Made by a program: the position numbers and the translations under genes
Assembly (NCBI GenBank): GCA_002360635.1
Contig: DEQW01000003.1
Location: 772,019 to 836,018 of the forward strand
Length of the DNA: 64,000 bases
Source: Flavobacteriaceae bacterium UBA3356
GTDB lineage: Bacteria > Bacteroidota > Bacteroidia > Flavobacteriales > Flavobacteriaceae
Direction: 5' to 3'
Notes under the pieces: generated by a model
The model's database searches: none
Told to the model about the DNA's origin: nothing
What the model saw: only the letters and a program-made list of their open reading frames with translations
Shown here: positions 33,455 through 43,055 of the stretch, piece by piece
How the letters are laid out: each line of letters begins with the position of its first letter
How positions within the stretch are numbered: position 1 is the stretch's first letter

Positions 33455-33844
33455 ATGGTAAACAGCGAAGATTTCACTAAAAGACTTGAAAAAATCATGG
33501 AATTCTATGGTCTTTCGGCCACTGCTTTTTCCGAAGCAATCGACTTTAACCGCTCCACTATTTCACACTTACTTTCGGGTAGAAATAAACCAAGTTTGGA
33601 ATTTGTTATGAAAGTGGTACAGAAATATCCAGAAGTAGAATTGTATTGGTTGTTGAATGGAAAAGGCACTTTCCCTGCCGAAAAAGAAAAAAACGAACAA
33701 ACTGGTCGTTTCAATAAAGAATTAGTAAATAAGAGCACACAAAATCAAACCGAACATCATAAGGACATTTCAAAAAAAGATGATAGCATAGACAAAATCG
33801 TGATCTTTTATAAAGATGGAAGTTTTAAAGCTTATAAAAATTAA
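33455..33844 (+). CDS. XRE-family helix-turn-helix regulator
   Basis: Residues about 4-62 form a Cro/CI-type HTH: FTKRLEKIMEFYGLSATAF, SEAIDFNRSTISHLLSGRNK and the following PSLEFVMKVVQKYPEVELYWLL. The rest is a polar tail with VIFYKDGSFKAYKN at the end. I start at the ATG at 33455 rather than the TTG nine bases upstream, which lies inside the -7 element. Repeat 3 over its own promoter suggests autoregulation. The linked M14 peptidase is the only visible further target. Confidence 0.88.
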   Translation: MVNSEDFTKRLEKIMEFYGLSATAFSEAIDFNRSTISHLLSGRNKPSLEFVMKVVQKYPEVELYWLLNGKGTFPAEKEKNEQTGRFNKELVNKSTQNQTEHHKDISKKDDSIDKIVIFYKDGSFKAYKN

Positions 33845-33934
33845 CAGCTATGTGGAAAAAATCTATTTAATAATTCTTTGTAAAGCATTCTAAAATTGCT
33901 TTAAATTATTGAAATTTGCATAGAAATTAATTTT

Positions 33935-34306
33935 ATGCGTTTACTTACTTCAATCCTACTGTTATTCACCCTAATTAGTTGTTACCAGCCTGAAAGAGAC
34001 TGTAAAAAATTTAAAACTGGAACTTTTGAGTTTAAAGCTTTGGTTGGCACTCAACTGGAAACAACTACTTTTAAACGCAACGATTCCATAGAAATAGATT
34101 ATTATCAAGGAAAAGCCGATACATCAAGTATACGGTGGATTAATGATTGTGAATATATTGTGCAAAAAATTAACCCAAAAAACCGTGCAGAGGAAAAAGC
34201 CATACACATGAAGATTCTAACCACCGATAATAACGAATACACTTTTGAATACAACATTGTAGGCCAGACAAATAAACAAAAAGGAACTGCGGTTAAGGTG
34301 AAGTAA
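33935..34306 (+). CDS. Small lipoprotein, unknown function
   Basis: The N-terminus MRLLTSILLLFTLISCYQPER has a lipobox ending at Cys16. The 107-residue mature part looks beta-rich: CKKFKTGTFEFKA, IEIDYYQGKADTSSIRWINDCEYIV and TFEYNIVGQTNKQKGTA. This small protein is found in many Flavobacteriaceae and is, as I recall, sometimes mislabelled topoisomerase IV because of its location near parC/parE. No function can be assigned. Confidence 0.8.
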   Translation: MRLLTSILLLFTLISCYQPERDCKKFKTGTFEFKALVGTQLETTTFKRNDSIEIDYYQGKADTSSIRWINDCEYIVQKINPKNRAEEKAIHMKILTTDNNEYTFEYNIVGQTNKQKGTAVKVK

Positions 34307-34333
34307 AACTCAATTTTACTATTAACCTTCTTG

Positions 34334-36367
34334 CTATTTTTTAAAGTATTTTGCCAATAAGTAAAACAGTCTTTTTTGGTCAATTGGCTTTATTAGGTAT
34401 TCATTCATACCTACCTTTTTACCTTTACTAATCGCTTCCCTGGTAACATCTGCTGAAAAGCCAAAGATTATAGTGTCTTTATTATGAACTCTAATTTGCT
34501 CTACAATTTCAAAACCGTCAATATTAGGCATATGGACGTCCATAAAAATAAGATCATACTTAGTTTGATCAACTTTTAAGAGACATTCCTTCCCGCTTAA
34601 GGCAATATCAGCTTCCAAGTTTGATTGGCTCAGCATCTTCTTTAAAACGATGGTATTGATCTTGTTGTCATCAACAATCAAGGTTTTGATTCCTGTTAAT
34701 TTTAAATAACCTATTTCTTCTTCAGAAAAGCTATCTGCTATAGGAAAAGAAAGTTTTACGTCAAATTTTGTCCCTTTATTTATTTCACTTTTAACAAGGA
34801 TAGAACCTTTTAAAAAATCTACCAACCCCTTGGTGATGGCCAAGCCCAGACCGCTTCCGCCACGTTTTTTTCTGGTACCGACATCAATTTGAACAAATCT
34901 GTCAAAAACTAAGGGAAGTTTGTCTTTTGAAATACCTATACCAGTATCTTTTATTGTAAATTGAAAATAAAGCGCATCATCAATAACTTCTTCATAATAA
35001 TCAACCTGAATACTACCCGAATTTGTGAATTTTATAGCGTTGTTTAAGAGGTTTGTAAATATTTGAATGGTTTTGGAATGATGACCAACTACCATTGGAG
35101 AAGGCTCATCAGGGAAATTCACGATAAACTTCAAGTCTTTGTTGAGTATTTCGTGTTCATAGGTTTTTACAATTTTCTGAAGCGTGTTTTTAGGCTGAAA
35201 ATATGACTCGATCAGCTCGGTTTTTCCCATTTCAATTTTATCAATGTCCAAGATGTCGTTTACCAAGGCTAAAAGTGATTTTGAAGAATTTCTCAAAAGT
35301 GTGACGTAGTTTTTGTTTTCTTCACTCATATCATTGATGTGAATAACATCTGCTATCCCTAAAATAGCGTTGAGCGGGGTTCGTATTTCGTGGCTCATAT
35401 TTGATAAAAACTGCGTTTTGGCGTTTGATGCTTTTGTAGCTCTTTCCCGTTCTTTCCTTATTTTGGCATTTAATTGTTTTAAATTATCGTTCGCAATTGT
35501 AAGTTCTTTGGCCTTTTCATCCACTTTTAAGAAAAAGAGGACTAATAATCCTATAAAAAATGAAAGGATTAATCCAAAAATAAAACCTGTTCTTTGAACA
35601 AATTGGCGGTCTTTAAAGCCTTGATTTTGATTGTAAAGAAAGTTAAAGTTCCATTTGTTTTTATCTAATCTATCAATCGTAACAACAGAATTGTAGGCCG
35701 TTGCGTTTTCGTGATTTTTTGGCTGTATGTTAGTGTAGCTATAAAAAACTGTTCCCTGATCGTCTTTTATGGTTACTGAATGTTCATCTAGGCTTGAACT
35801 TATTGAGTTAAAAGGGTCCTTAAAGTCCATTCCGGCCGTTATTGTTCCTTGAAACTCTTCATCATAATAAATTGGGACATCAACTAAAAAAACGTAACCC
35901 CCTTGGGTTAATTTAATCCAATTGGTAATGTTTGTAGTTTTGGTTTTACTGTGCTTTTTCCATTCAGGATAACGGTAGGAAAGTTTTTTTATATCAATAT
36001 TAAGCGCTTCTTTATTGGGTTCTAGAGGCACTATCTCTTTAATTATACCATTACTGTCTATATATTCTATAAATTTTAGTGCAGGATTTTGATCTATAAT
36101 ACGATTGGCATCGTTTTTCCAATATTTAAAATAATCTCCATCACTTTCAACAATTCTTTCTTTTAAGTTTTCTAAATAGGTTATATTATTAAAAACAGAC
36201 TCTTTAAAATTTTTGACGGTAAGTTCGCCCATTATTTCAACCTGATCATTGTATTCTTTTTCTAATTCAGATTTAGCACTTAAAAAGATTATAAGAGTGA
36301 AAATGCTCAACATCAAAAAAATAGATATTGAAACATAGAAAAATTTTTTCGGTGTTTTTTCACTCAT
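34334..36367 (-). CDS. Hybrid sensor histidine kinase with CHASE-like sensor
   Basis: The order is: membrane helix (YVSISIFLMLSIFTLIIFLS), a periplasmic region of about 200 residues resembling CHASE (IIDQNPALKFIEYID, YRYPEWKKHS, VFLVDVPIYYDEEFQGTITAG), and a second helix (FIFGLILSFFIGLLVLFFL). A coiled coil leads to HisKA with phospho-His in SNMSHEIRTPLNAIL (about 335), then HATPase (NLLNNAIKFTNSG, DTGIGI, GSGLGLAITKGL) and a receiver with Asp in LIFMDVHMPNIDG (about 607) and Lys in EYLIKPID. It senses an unknown periplasmic ligand. No separate HPt or output regulator is adjacent. Confidence 0.9.
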   Translation of the reverse strand: MSEKTPKKFFYVSISIFLMLSIFTLIIFLSAKSELEKEYNDQVEIMGELTVKNFKESVFNNITYLENLKERIVESDGDYFKYWKNDANRIIDQNPALKFIEYIDSNGIIKEIVPLEPNKEALNIDIKKLSYRYPEWKKHSKTKTTNITNWIKLTQGGYVFLVDVPIYYDEEFQGTITAGMDFKDPFNSISSSLDEHSVTIKDDQGTVFYSYTNIQPKNHENATAYNSVVTIDRLDKNKWNFNFLYNQNQGFKDRQFVQRTGFIFGLILSFFIGLLVLFFLKVDEKAKELTIANDNLKQLNAKIRKERERATKASNAKTQFLSNMSHEIRTPLNAILGIADVIHINDMSEENKNYVTLLRNSSKSLLALVNDILDIDKIEMGKTELIESYFQPKNTLQKIVKTYEHEILNKDLKFIVNFPDEPSPMVVGHHSKTIQIFTNLLNNAIKFTNSGSIQVDYYEEVIDDALYFQFTIKDTGIGISKDKLPLVFDRFVQIDVGTRKKRGGSGLGLAITKGLVDFLKGSILVKSEINKGTKFDVKLSFPIADSFSEEEIGYLKLTGIKTLIVDDNKINTIVLKKMLSQSNLEADIALSGKECLLKVDQTKYDLIFMDVHMPNIDGFEIVEQIRVHNKDTIIFGFSADVTREAISKGKKVGMNEYLIKPIDQKRLFYLLAKYFKK

Positions 36368-36445
36368 TATAAGGCAAAAAGGGGCTAGGTTATTTAAATT
36401 TACAGATATAATCTATTAAAACATAAGGTTATAGAAAAATAAAAT

Positions 36446-36874
36446 TTATTTTTTTTGTTTTAAATAATCATTCTGCTCTTGTATTAGCTTCTCAATATTG
36501 GAAAGTAATTCAATGTTTTTAGGGGTTTCTACCTCTTTATTTTTGGGGTCTTCCGATTTTTTCTTAAACCGGTTGATAAATTTTATTACCACAAATATGG
36601 TAAAGGCAATAATAATAAAATCGATTACCACTTCCATAAGTTCGCCATAGCCAATGGCGAGTTCGTCAACACCTTCAGCAGCTTGACGAAGGATGTACTT
36701 TCTATCACTTAACCTTACGTCATCGGTCATTAGTGAAAGTGGCGGCATAACTACCTTTTTCACTAATGTACTCACAACATTGTTAAAGGCGGTCCCGATT
36801 ATAATCCCGACCGCCATATCTATCATGTTGCCTTTTATAGCAAAGTTTTTAAACTCTTGAAATAAACCAGCCAT
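36446..36874 (-). CDS. mscL: Large-conductance mechanosensitive channel MscL
   Basis: MscL opens under extreme membrane tension to release solutes. The 142-residue protein has FQEFKNFAIKGNMIDMAVGIIIG as first helix, with the glycine/alanine packing pattern, the periplasmic loop, and a second helix VVIDFIIIAFTIFVVIKFINR, then a C-terminal coiled bundle. It lies 17 bases after the parC stop on the same strand and may be co-transcribed. Confidence 0.95.
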   Translation of the reverse strand: MAGLFQEFKNFAIKGNMIDMAVGIIIGTAFNNVVSTLVKKVVMPPLSLMTDDVRLSDRKYILRQAAEGVDELAIGYGELMEVVIDFIIIAFTIFVVIKFINRFKKKSEDPKNKEVETPKNIELLSNIEKLIQEQNDYLKQKK

Positions 36875-36891
36875 TCTCTTTTAAATTATGA

Positions 36892-39570
36892 TTAAAATAA
36901 TTTGGTTTGTCCTTCCCCACCGTTTTCTTCATTATCCTTTTCTTCTGAAGAAGATTTTATATCATTATTACTTTGTGAATCGTTTGTTTCATTCGAAATA
37001 GCTTCTTCATCCACTACATCCATATCTTCTGCAGAAACTTCTTTTGGAGCCTCGTAGGGCAAGGAATCTAATGTATTAATTTCAAGTACTTTTTCCTTGG
37101 TTAGTTGATTTCCTAAAGCGGTTATTCCTTTAACTGCAATAAACTCTTCTAGGTTTATTTCCAAATTATCTTCCCGCTCTTTACCCCGTTGTTTTACAAA
37201 AACTACCTCGGCCATGGGGCGATAGTCGGTAAATATTTTTTCGAGATATGATTTTGGGTGATCTGAAATAATCACTTCTTCCTTATCTGGGTTTTCTACC
37301 AAAAAGCGTTTCACGTAAAAGAGTTCTTTTTCTCCGTCCCAATAAATAGCTGAGAGTGGTTTTTTAGGATCCCATTTTTCAAGGACGATCATATCGTCAT
37401 CAAATCGCAAGGTTAATTCGGGAACTGCGGTTTTTACTGTTCCGTCTTGATTTACAATTAGCAGGCGGTCTTCACTTTTAAATTGCCCAAGCAACTCGCC
37501 CCTGTCATCCATATTAAGGCGTTTTACTGTTTCGTCAAACCAGATTTTACGTGGCTTTAAGGTTGACAGTCCTTTTTCTTTTAATTCAACACGTTTTACG
37601 GGGTATTTAGTAACAATATTCCCTTTAGAGTTTCGCCCTTTTACTTTTTGATCGGCAAAATCAAGGTCAAATTTCAGTTTTTTAATGTTCCCTTTTTGAC
37701 GTAATAAAATCGTTACCACTTCGGCTTCACCATTTGGATTTGCAGTAAAGTATAAAACCTTGCTACCCTTTTTGCCTTGAGTTAAATCGTATTCGCGATC
37801 ACGTGTCATAGAAGTGACAGAAAAACGTTTTACGTAAGTGGTCCCATTTTTTCCGTCTCGATAGATCATATTGTAAATGCGGCGTTTGTCTTTCTTTTTA
37901 AAGACCGCCACATGGATAATATTTTTACCGATAAAGGTTTTGGAGTCAACCTTTGTGACCATCATCTTTCCTTCTTCAGTAAAGCAGATAATATCATCAA
38001 TATCGCTACAATCTGTAACGTATTCATCCCTTCGAAGGCTGGTGCCAATAAAGCCTTCTTCTCTGTTTACGTATAATTTCGTATTTCTAATTACAACTTT
38101 AGTTGCTTCAATATCTTCAAAAACGCGAATTTCAGTTTTACGTTCTTTCCCTTCTCCATAATCCTTTTTGAGACGCTTAAAATAATCTATTGCGTATTCA
38201 ATTAGGTTTTTTAAGTGGTGCTTTATTTCAGCAATGCTATCTTCCAGCGCTTCAATTTTTTGCTGTGCTTTATCAATATCGAATTTAGAAATACGTTTAA
38301 TTCTAATTTCGGTCAACCGAACGATATCTTCTTCGGTTACGTCACGTTTTAAATGCTTAATGTGTGGCTTAAGTCCTTTATCTATGGCTTTAATTACACC
38401 CTCCCAAGTTTCTTCTTCTTCAATATCACGATAGATTCTGTTTTCAATAAAAATTCGCTCTAATGAAGCAAAGTGCCATTGTTCTTCATATTCATCGAGT
38501 TTTATTTCCAGCTCACTTTTAAGCAACTCTACGGTTCTATCGGTAGAGCGGCGGAGCATTTCTGAAACTCCTACAAACAATGGTTTGTTATCTTCAATAA
38601 CACATCCTAAAGGCGAAACTGAGTTTTCACAGCTTGTGAAGGCATACAGCGCATCGATTGTTTTGTCTGGCGAAATACCACTTGGAATATGCACCAAAAT
38701 CTCCACTTCGGCAGCTGTATTATCTTCAATTTTTTTGACTTTTATTTTGCCCTTTTCATTGGCTTTTAAAATAGATTCAATTAAAGATGTTGTTGTAGTT
38801 GCATAGGGTATCTCGGTTATAACCAGGATGTTTTTATCATACTGACTAATTTTCGCACGGCTTCGAATTTTACCGCCACGAACTCCGTCTTTATAGTCGG
38901 TTGCATCCATAATTCCGCCAGTTGGAAAATCGGGAACTAACTGAAAACGTTTTCCTTGCAGGTGTTTAATTGAAGCATCTATTAATTCAATAAAATTATG
39001 TGGTAATACCTTTGTAGAAAGCCCTACTGCAATCCCTTCTGCTCCTTGTGCGAGCAATAACGGAAACATGACCGGTAAATTTATTGGCTCTTTTTTACGA
39101 CCGTCATACGACGCTTGCCACCCGGTAATTTTTGGATTATAGACAACATCGAGTGCAAACTTTGACAACCTTGCTTCAATATATCGTGAAGCTGCTGCCC
39201 GGTCACCTGTTAAAATATTTCCCCAGTTACCTTGGGTATCAATCAACAGGTCTTTTTGACCAATTTGCACCATCGCATCGGCAATACTGGCATCACCGTG
39301 TGGGTGATACTGCATGGTGTGCCCTACAATATTCGCAACTTTATTATAACGCCCATCATCTAAATCTTTCATAGAATGCATGATACGGCGCTGCACGGGC
39401 TTAAAACCATCTTCTATTGCCGGAACGGCACGTTCTAAAATTACATAACTGGCATAGTCTAAAAACCAGTCACGGTACATACCGGTAACTTTAGTGATTG
39501 TTTCACTGTTTTCAGTGGATTCTTCCTGTGGGTTTAATTCTTCTTCGTTTGGGGTATTTTCTTCCGCCAT
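36892..39570 (-). CDS. parC: DNA topoisomerase IV subunit A (ParC)
   Basis: ParC carries DNA breakage and rejoining. The winged-helix region has EDGFKPVQRRIMHSM and the active Tyr130 in AAASRYIEARLSKFA. The GyrA-type coiled-coil and tower regions follow, and then a degenerate beta-pinwheel. The GyrA box (QRRGGKG type) is not visible, which with the linked parE supports topoisomerase IV over gyrase. The acidic tail ends NGGEGQTKLF. The 892 residues are normal for Bacteroidota ParC. Confidence 0.93.
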   Translation of the reverse strand: MAEENTPNEEELNPQEESTENSETITKVTGMYRDWFLDYASYVILERAVPAIEDGFKPVQRRIMHSMKDLDDGRYNKVANIVGHTMQYHPHGDASIADAMVQIGQKDLLIDTQGNWGNILTGDRAAASRYIEARLSKFALDVVYNPKITGWQASYDGRKKEPINLPVMFPLLLAQGAEGIAVGLSTKVLPHNFIELIDASIKHLQGKRFQLVPDFPTGGIMDATDYKDGVRGGKIRSRAKISQYDKNILVITEIPYATTTTSLIESILKANEKGKIKVKKIEDNTAAEVEILVHIPSGISPDKTIDALYAFTSCENSVSPLGCVIEDNKPLFVGVSEMLRRSTDRTVELLKSELEIKLDEYEEQWHFASLERIFIENRIYRDIEEEETWEGVIKAIDKGLKPHIKHLKRDVTEEDIVRLTEIRIKRISKFDIDKAQQKIEALEDSIAEIKHHLKNLIEYAIDYFKRLKKDYGEGKERKTEIRVFEDIEATKVVIRNTKLYVNREEGFIGTSLRRDEYVTDCSDIDDIICFTEEGKMMVTKVDSKTFIGKNIIHVAVFKKKDKRRIYNMIYRDGKNGTTYVKRFSVTSMTRDREYDLTQGKKGSKVLYFTANPNGEAEVVTILLRQKGNIKKLKFDLDFADQKVKGRNSKGNIVTKYPVKRVELKEKGLSTLKPRKIWFDETVKRLNMDDRGELLGQFKSEDRLLIVNQDGTVKTAVPELTLRFDDDMIVLEKWDPKKPLSAIYWDGEKELFYVKRFLVENPDKEEVIISDHPKSYLEKIFTDYRPMAEVVFVKQRGKEREDNLEINLEEFIAVKGITALGNQLTKEKVLEINTLDSLPYEAPKEVSAEDMDVVDEEAISNETNDSQSNNDIKSSSEEKDNEENGGEGQTKLF

Positions 39571-39611
39571 GTATTAGTATTGATCTACTTTCGCAGTATT
39601 ATTTTTTAATT

Positions 39612-40055
39612 TTATTTCTGAATGATATAGGCTCCGTTTTCAGGTTGTGTTTCCGCTCCATTTAACCTGAATGTTTCAGTTTCGGAAACATCGAAACATT
39701 CTCCTCTATTAATTTTTAAAGTTAAGTTTAGTATTTCAGTTTCTTCAGCATTTAAATTTAACGAATAGTTTTTTTCAGATTCTAATTGCTCAAAAAAAAG
39801 AACAATAGCAATTTTATCATTACCTTCAGAAAAGTCTAAAAGAAGTGTATCCGTACCTCTTGTCAACGTTATTTTGGAAGGTTTATATTCATTATTCTCC
39901 CCTAAAAGGGAGTTTCCTTCACTATCCTCAATAGAAATATATGTTATTGAAGGTGATGGTGATAAATATGAACCACAATCATCATTGCTATCACAAGAAA
40001 CAAATTGCAATATAAAAAAACAGACTATTATTTTTAATAAGATGTTTTTCTTCAT
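39612..40055 (-). CDS. Small lipoprotein between parE and parC
   Basis: I start at MKKNILLKIIVCFF (40055); an upstream in-frame start overlaps parE. A lipobox (QFVSC) gives a lipidated Cys near residue 18, followed by Asp/Ser/Asn-rich sequence. The 147-residue protein has possible beta strands (SITYISIEDSEGNSLLG, KITLTRGTDTLLLDF). It lies 10 bases after parE and 41 before parC, so it is inside the parE-parC transcript. I do not know a family or reason for the position. Confidence 0.78.
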   Translation of the reverse strand: MKKNILLKIIVCFFILQFVSCDSNDDCGSYLSPSPSITYISIEDSEGNSLLGENNEYKPSKITLTRGTDTLLLDFSEGNDKIAIVLFFEQLESEKNYSLNLNAEETEILNLTLKINRGECFDVSETETFRLNGAETQPENGAYIIQK

Positions 40056-40065
40056 GTTACATGTA

Positions 40066-41922
40066 TCAAGGTGCTGGTTCAATTTCATCCAGTTCAACCT
40101 TTAGATTTTCAATAATGAATTCCTGTCGGTCTGGGGTGTTTTTACCCATGTAAAACTTCAGCAATTCGTCAATGCTCATCGCTTTGTCCAACATAACAGG
40201 GTCCAGCCGAATATTGTCACCAATAAAATGCTGAAACTCGTCCGGCGAAATTTCACCCAGTCCCTTAAAACGGGTGATTTCAGGTTTTGGCTTTAGTTTT
40301 TCCATGGCATTTCTCCGTTCTTCTTCTGAATAACAATAAATGGTCTCTTTTTTATTCCGAACCCTAAACAATGGAGTTTGCAGAATGTACAAATGCCCGT
40401 TTTTAATCAATTCAGGGAAAAACTGAAGGAAAAATGTAATTAACAATAATCGAATGTGCATTCCATCGACATCGGCATCCGTCGCAATTACAATGTTGTT
40501 ATATCGAAGATCTTCCATGGAATCCTCAATATTCAGTGCGGCTTGCAAGAGGTTAAATTCTTCGTTTTCATAAACGATTTTCTTGCTCATATTATAACTA
40601 TTAAGCGGTTTTCCTCTCAATGAGAAAACTGCCTGTGTGTTTACATCACGGCTTTTGGTAATGCTTCCACTCGCTGAGTCTCCCTCGGTTATAAACAAGG
40701 TAGTTTCTAGGCGACGTTCTTTTTTCATATCGCCCAAATGTACTCGGCAATCCCGCAATTTTTTATTGTGTAAGCTCGCTTTTTTAGCACGGTCACGTGC
40801 TAATTTTCGAATTCCTTTTAAATCTTTACGCTCCCGCTCCGCCTGAATAATTTTTCGCTGAATCGCCTCGGCAACTTCAGGATTTTTATGCAGGTAATTG
40901 TCCAGATATGTTTTTACAAAATCGTTTATGTAGGTTCGCACTGTCGGTAATTTGCCTCCCATATCGGTTGAGCCTAGTTTTGTTTTTGTCTGGCTCTCAA
41001 AAACAGGTTCCATTACTTTGATGCTGATAGCCGAAACTATCGATTTACGCACATCACTAGATTCGTAATTTTTACCATAAAAATCACGTATGGTCTTTAC
41101 AACAGCTTCCCTAAAAGCAGATTGGTGTGTACCTCCTTGCGTAGTATTCTGTCCGTTAACAAAACTGTGGTATTCTTCACTATATTGGGTTTTGCTATGC
41201 GTTAAAGCAACTTCAATATCTTCCCCTTTTAGATGAATGATGGGATACAGCATATCCTCTTTAGACATTTTGTCCTCAAGAAGATCTTTTAATCCGTTTT
41301 CAGATTTGAATTTCTCACCGTTAAAGTCTATTGTAAGCCCTGGATTGAGATATACGTAGTTTTTCAGCATTTTTTCTACGTACTCATTTCGGTACTTGAA
41401 GTTTTTGAAAATAGCTTCATCTGGGATGAATTCGATTCGGGTTCCTTTTCGTTTGCCAGATTCTTCAATATCGGCATCTTTTTTAAGCTCTCCCAGGCTG
41501 AATTCTGCCGATTTATGCTGTCCATCGCGTACCGATTCTACTTTAAAAAAAGCAGATAATGCATTTACGGCCTTCGTACCAACACCATTTAACCCTACTG
41601 ATTTTTTAAAAGCACGCGTATCATACTTACCACCGGTGTTCATTTTTGAAACTACATCCACAACTTTTCCCAATGGAATACCGCGACCGTAATCACGAAC
41701 TTTTACTTCTTTATCTTTAATCCGGACTTCTATCGTTTTACCAGCACCCATGACAAACTCGTCTATACAGTTGTCTATCACCTCTTTAAGTAATATATAT
41801 ATACCGTCATCTGGTGATGAGCCATCACCTAACTTTCCAATATACATACCGGGGCGCATACGTATGTGTTCCTTCCAATCTAATGACCTAATATTATCTT
41901 CGGTATATTTTGTATCTGCCAT
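40066..41922 (-). CDS. parE: DNA topoisomerase IV subunit B (ParE)
   Basis: ParE supplies ATPase drive for topoisomerase IV. The GHKL ATPase has EVIDNCIDEFVMGAG, RDYGRGIPLG and GLNGVGTKAVNALS. The QTK loop is seen as ESQTKTKLGSTD, and the TOPRIM domain as LFITEGDSASGS and IATDADVDGMHIRLL, with a final RFKGLGEISPDEF. The 618 residues are full length. It heads the parE-lipoprotein-parC unit, divergent from the cbpA-like gene across a 215-base gap in which I see nothing else clear. Confidence 0.95.
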   Translation of the reverse strand: MADTKYTEDNIRSLDWKEHIRMRPGMYIGKLGDGSSPDDGIYILLKEVIDNCIDEFVMGAGKTIEVRIKDKEVKVRDYGRGIPLGKVVDVVSKMNTGGKYDTRAFKKSVGLNGVGTKAVNALSAFFKVESVRDGQHKSAEFSLGELKKDADIEESGKRKGTRIEFIPDEAIFKNFKYRNEYVEKMLKNYVYLNPGLTIDFNGEKFKSENGLKDLLEDKMSKEDMLYPIIHLKGEDIEVALTHSKTQYSEEYHSFVNGQNTTQGGTHQSAFREAVVKTIRDFYGKNYESSDVRKSIVSAISIKVMEPVFESQTKTKLGSTDMGGKLPTVRTYINDFVKTYLDNYLHKNPEVAEAIQRKIIQAERERKDLKGIRKLARDRAKKASLHNKKLRDCRVHLGDMKKERRLETTLFITEGDSASGSITKSRDVNTQAVFSLRGKPLNSYNMSKKIVYENEEFNLLQAALNIEDSMEDLRYNNIVIATDADVDGMHIRLLLITFFLQFFPELIKNGHLYILQTPLFRVRNKKETIYCYSEEERRNAMEKLKPKPEITRFKGLGEISPDEFQHFIGDNIRLDPVMLDKAMSIDELLKFYMGKNTPDRQEFIIENLKVELDEIEPAP

Positions 41923-42138
41923 AAAAAAAACGTGAATATGCCCTAAATATAGGGTTTAAGCTTCAATTTTTAAACCTGAAAACATGAAAGTAATTAACAA
42001 TAATTTACAAGGTATTGTTAGTAATTTTTTTAAGCTCTAATTATTCTATAAGAGTATTAAAATTTTTCTAAATATTCAACTCTGTTTTGATGGGTTGCTT
42101 TGTTTTTTATAACTTCATAATAATTTCGAAATTAGACT

Positions 42139-43053
42139 ATGGAATTTATAGATTACTACAAAGTTTTGGGGTTGACCAAAAGCGCAACAGCGGCCGACAT
42201 AAAAAAAGCCTACCGCAAGTTGGCCCGCAAGTACCATCCAGATATTAACCCAGATGACAAAGAAGCCCAGCAAAAGTTTCAACGCATTAACGAGGCACAC
42301 GCAGTTTTAAGCGATCCGGAAAAACGTAAAAAATACGACAAATACGGGAAAGATTGGGAGCATGCCGACGCTTACGAAGAAGCACATCGGCAACAGCAAG
42401 CATCTAGCGGTTTTGGCGGAGGTCGACAACGTACATATACATCTAGAGGCGGTAATTTTGATGACAGTCAATTTTCAGACTTTTTTGAATCTATGTTTGG
42501 TGGTGGTGGCTTTTCAGGCGGAAAACAACGTACCCATGCTCAATTTAAGGGCCAGGACTTCAATGCTACCCTTCGGCTAAACCTTACCGATATTTTGACT
42601 TCTCAAAAACAAACCATCAACCTAGGTGATAAAAAAATACGCCTAACCATCCCTGCTGGTGTAGATGATGGACAAACCATAAAAATTAAAGGCTATGGCG
42701 GCGAAGGTGTTGGTGGCGGACCAAAAGGCGATCTTTTTATCACTTTTGAAATTATAAACAACACAAAATTTAAACGTGTTGGGAAAAATTTACACCAAAC
42801 TCACGAAATTGATCTTTACACAGCGCTCTTAGGCGGAAAAGAAACCGTCGATACACTAACAGGGAAAGTAAAACTAACTGTAAAACCTGAAACACAGACC
42901 GGGACCAAAATTAAATTAAAAGGCAAGGGAATGCCGGTCTATAAAAAAGAGGGACAATTTGGTGATCTATTTATCACATATCAAGTTGTGTTGCCCAAAA
43001 ACCTTTCCGAAGAAGAAAAAGAGTTGTTTACTAAACTTTCAAAATTACGCTAA
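42139..43053 (+). CDS. cbpA: DnaJ-like co-chaperone CbpA
   Basis: This type B J-protein stimulates Hsp70 (DnaK). The J domain at 1-70 contains YYKVLGLTKSATAADIKKAYR and the HPD motif in KYHPDINPDD. A Gly/Phe-rich linker follows (GFGGGRQRTY, FGGGGFSGGKQ), then two beta-barrel substrate-binding domains (LRLNLTDILTSQKQTINLG, KIKGYGGEGVGGGPKGDL). There is no zinc-finger, so it is CbpA-like rather than DnaJ proper. The next gene, 2 bases away, is its modulator-like partner. Confidence 0.93.
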   Translation: MEFIDYYKVLGLTKSATAADIKKAYRKLARKYHPDINPDDKEAQQKFQRINEAHAVLSDPEKRKKYDKYGKDWEHADAYEEAHRQQQASSGFGGGRQRTYTSRGGNFDDSQFSDFFESMFGGGGFSGGKQRTHAQFKGQDFNATLRLNLTDILTSQKQTINLGDKKIRLTIPAGVDDGQTIKIKGYGGEGVGGGPKGDLFITFEIINNTKFKRVGKNLHQTHEIDLYTALLGGKETVDTLTGKVKLTVKPETQTGTKIKLKGKGMPVYKKEGQFGDLFITYQVVLPKNLSEEEKELFTKLSKLR

Positions 43054-43055
43054 CT

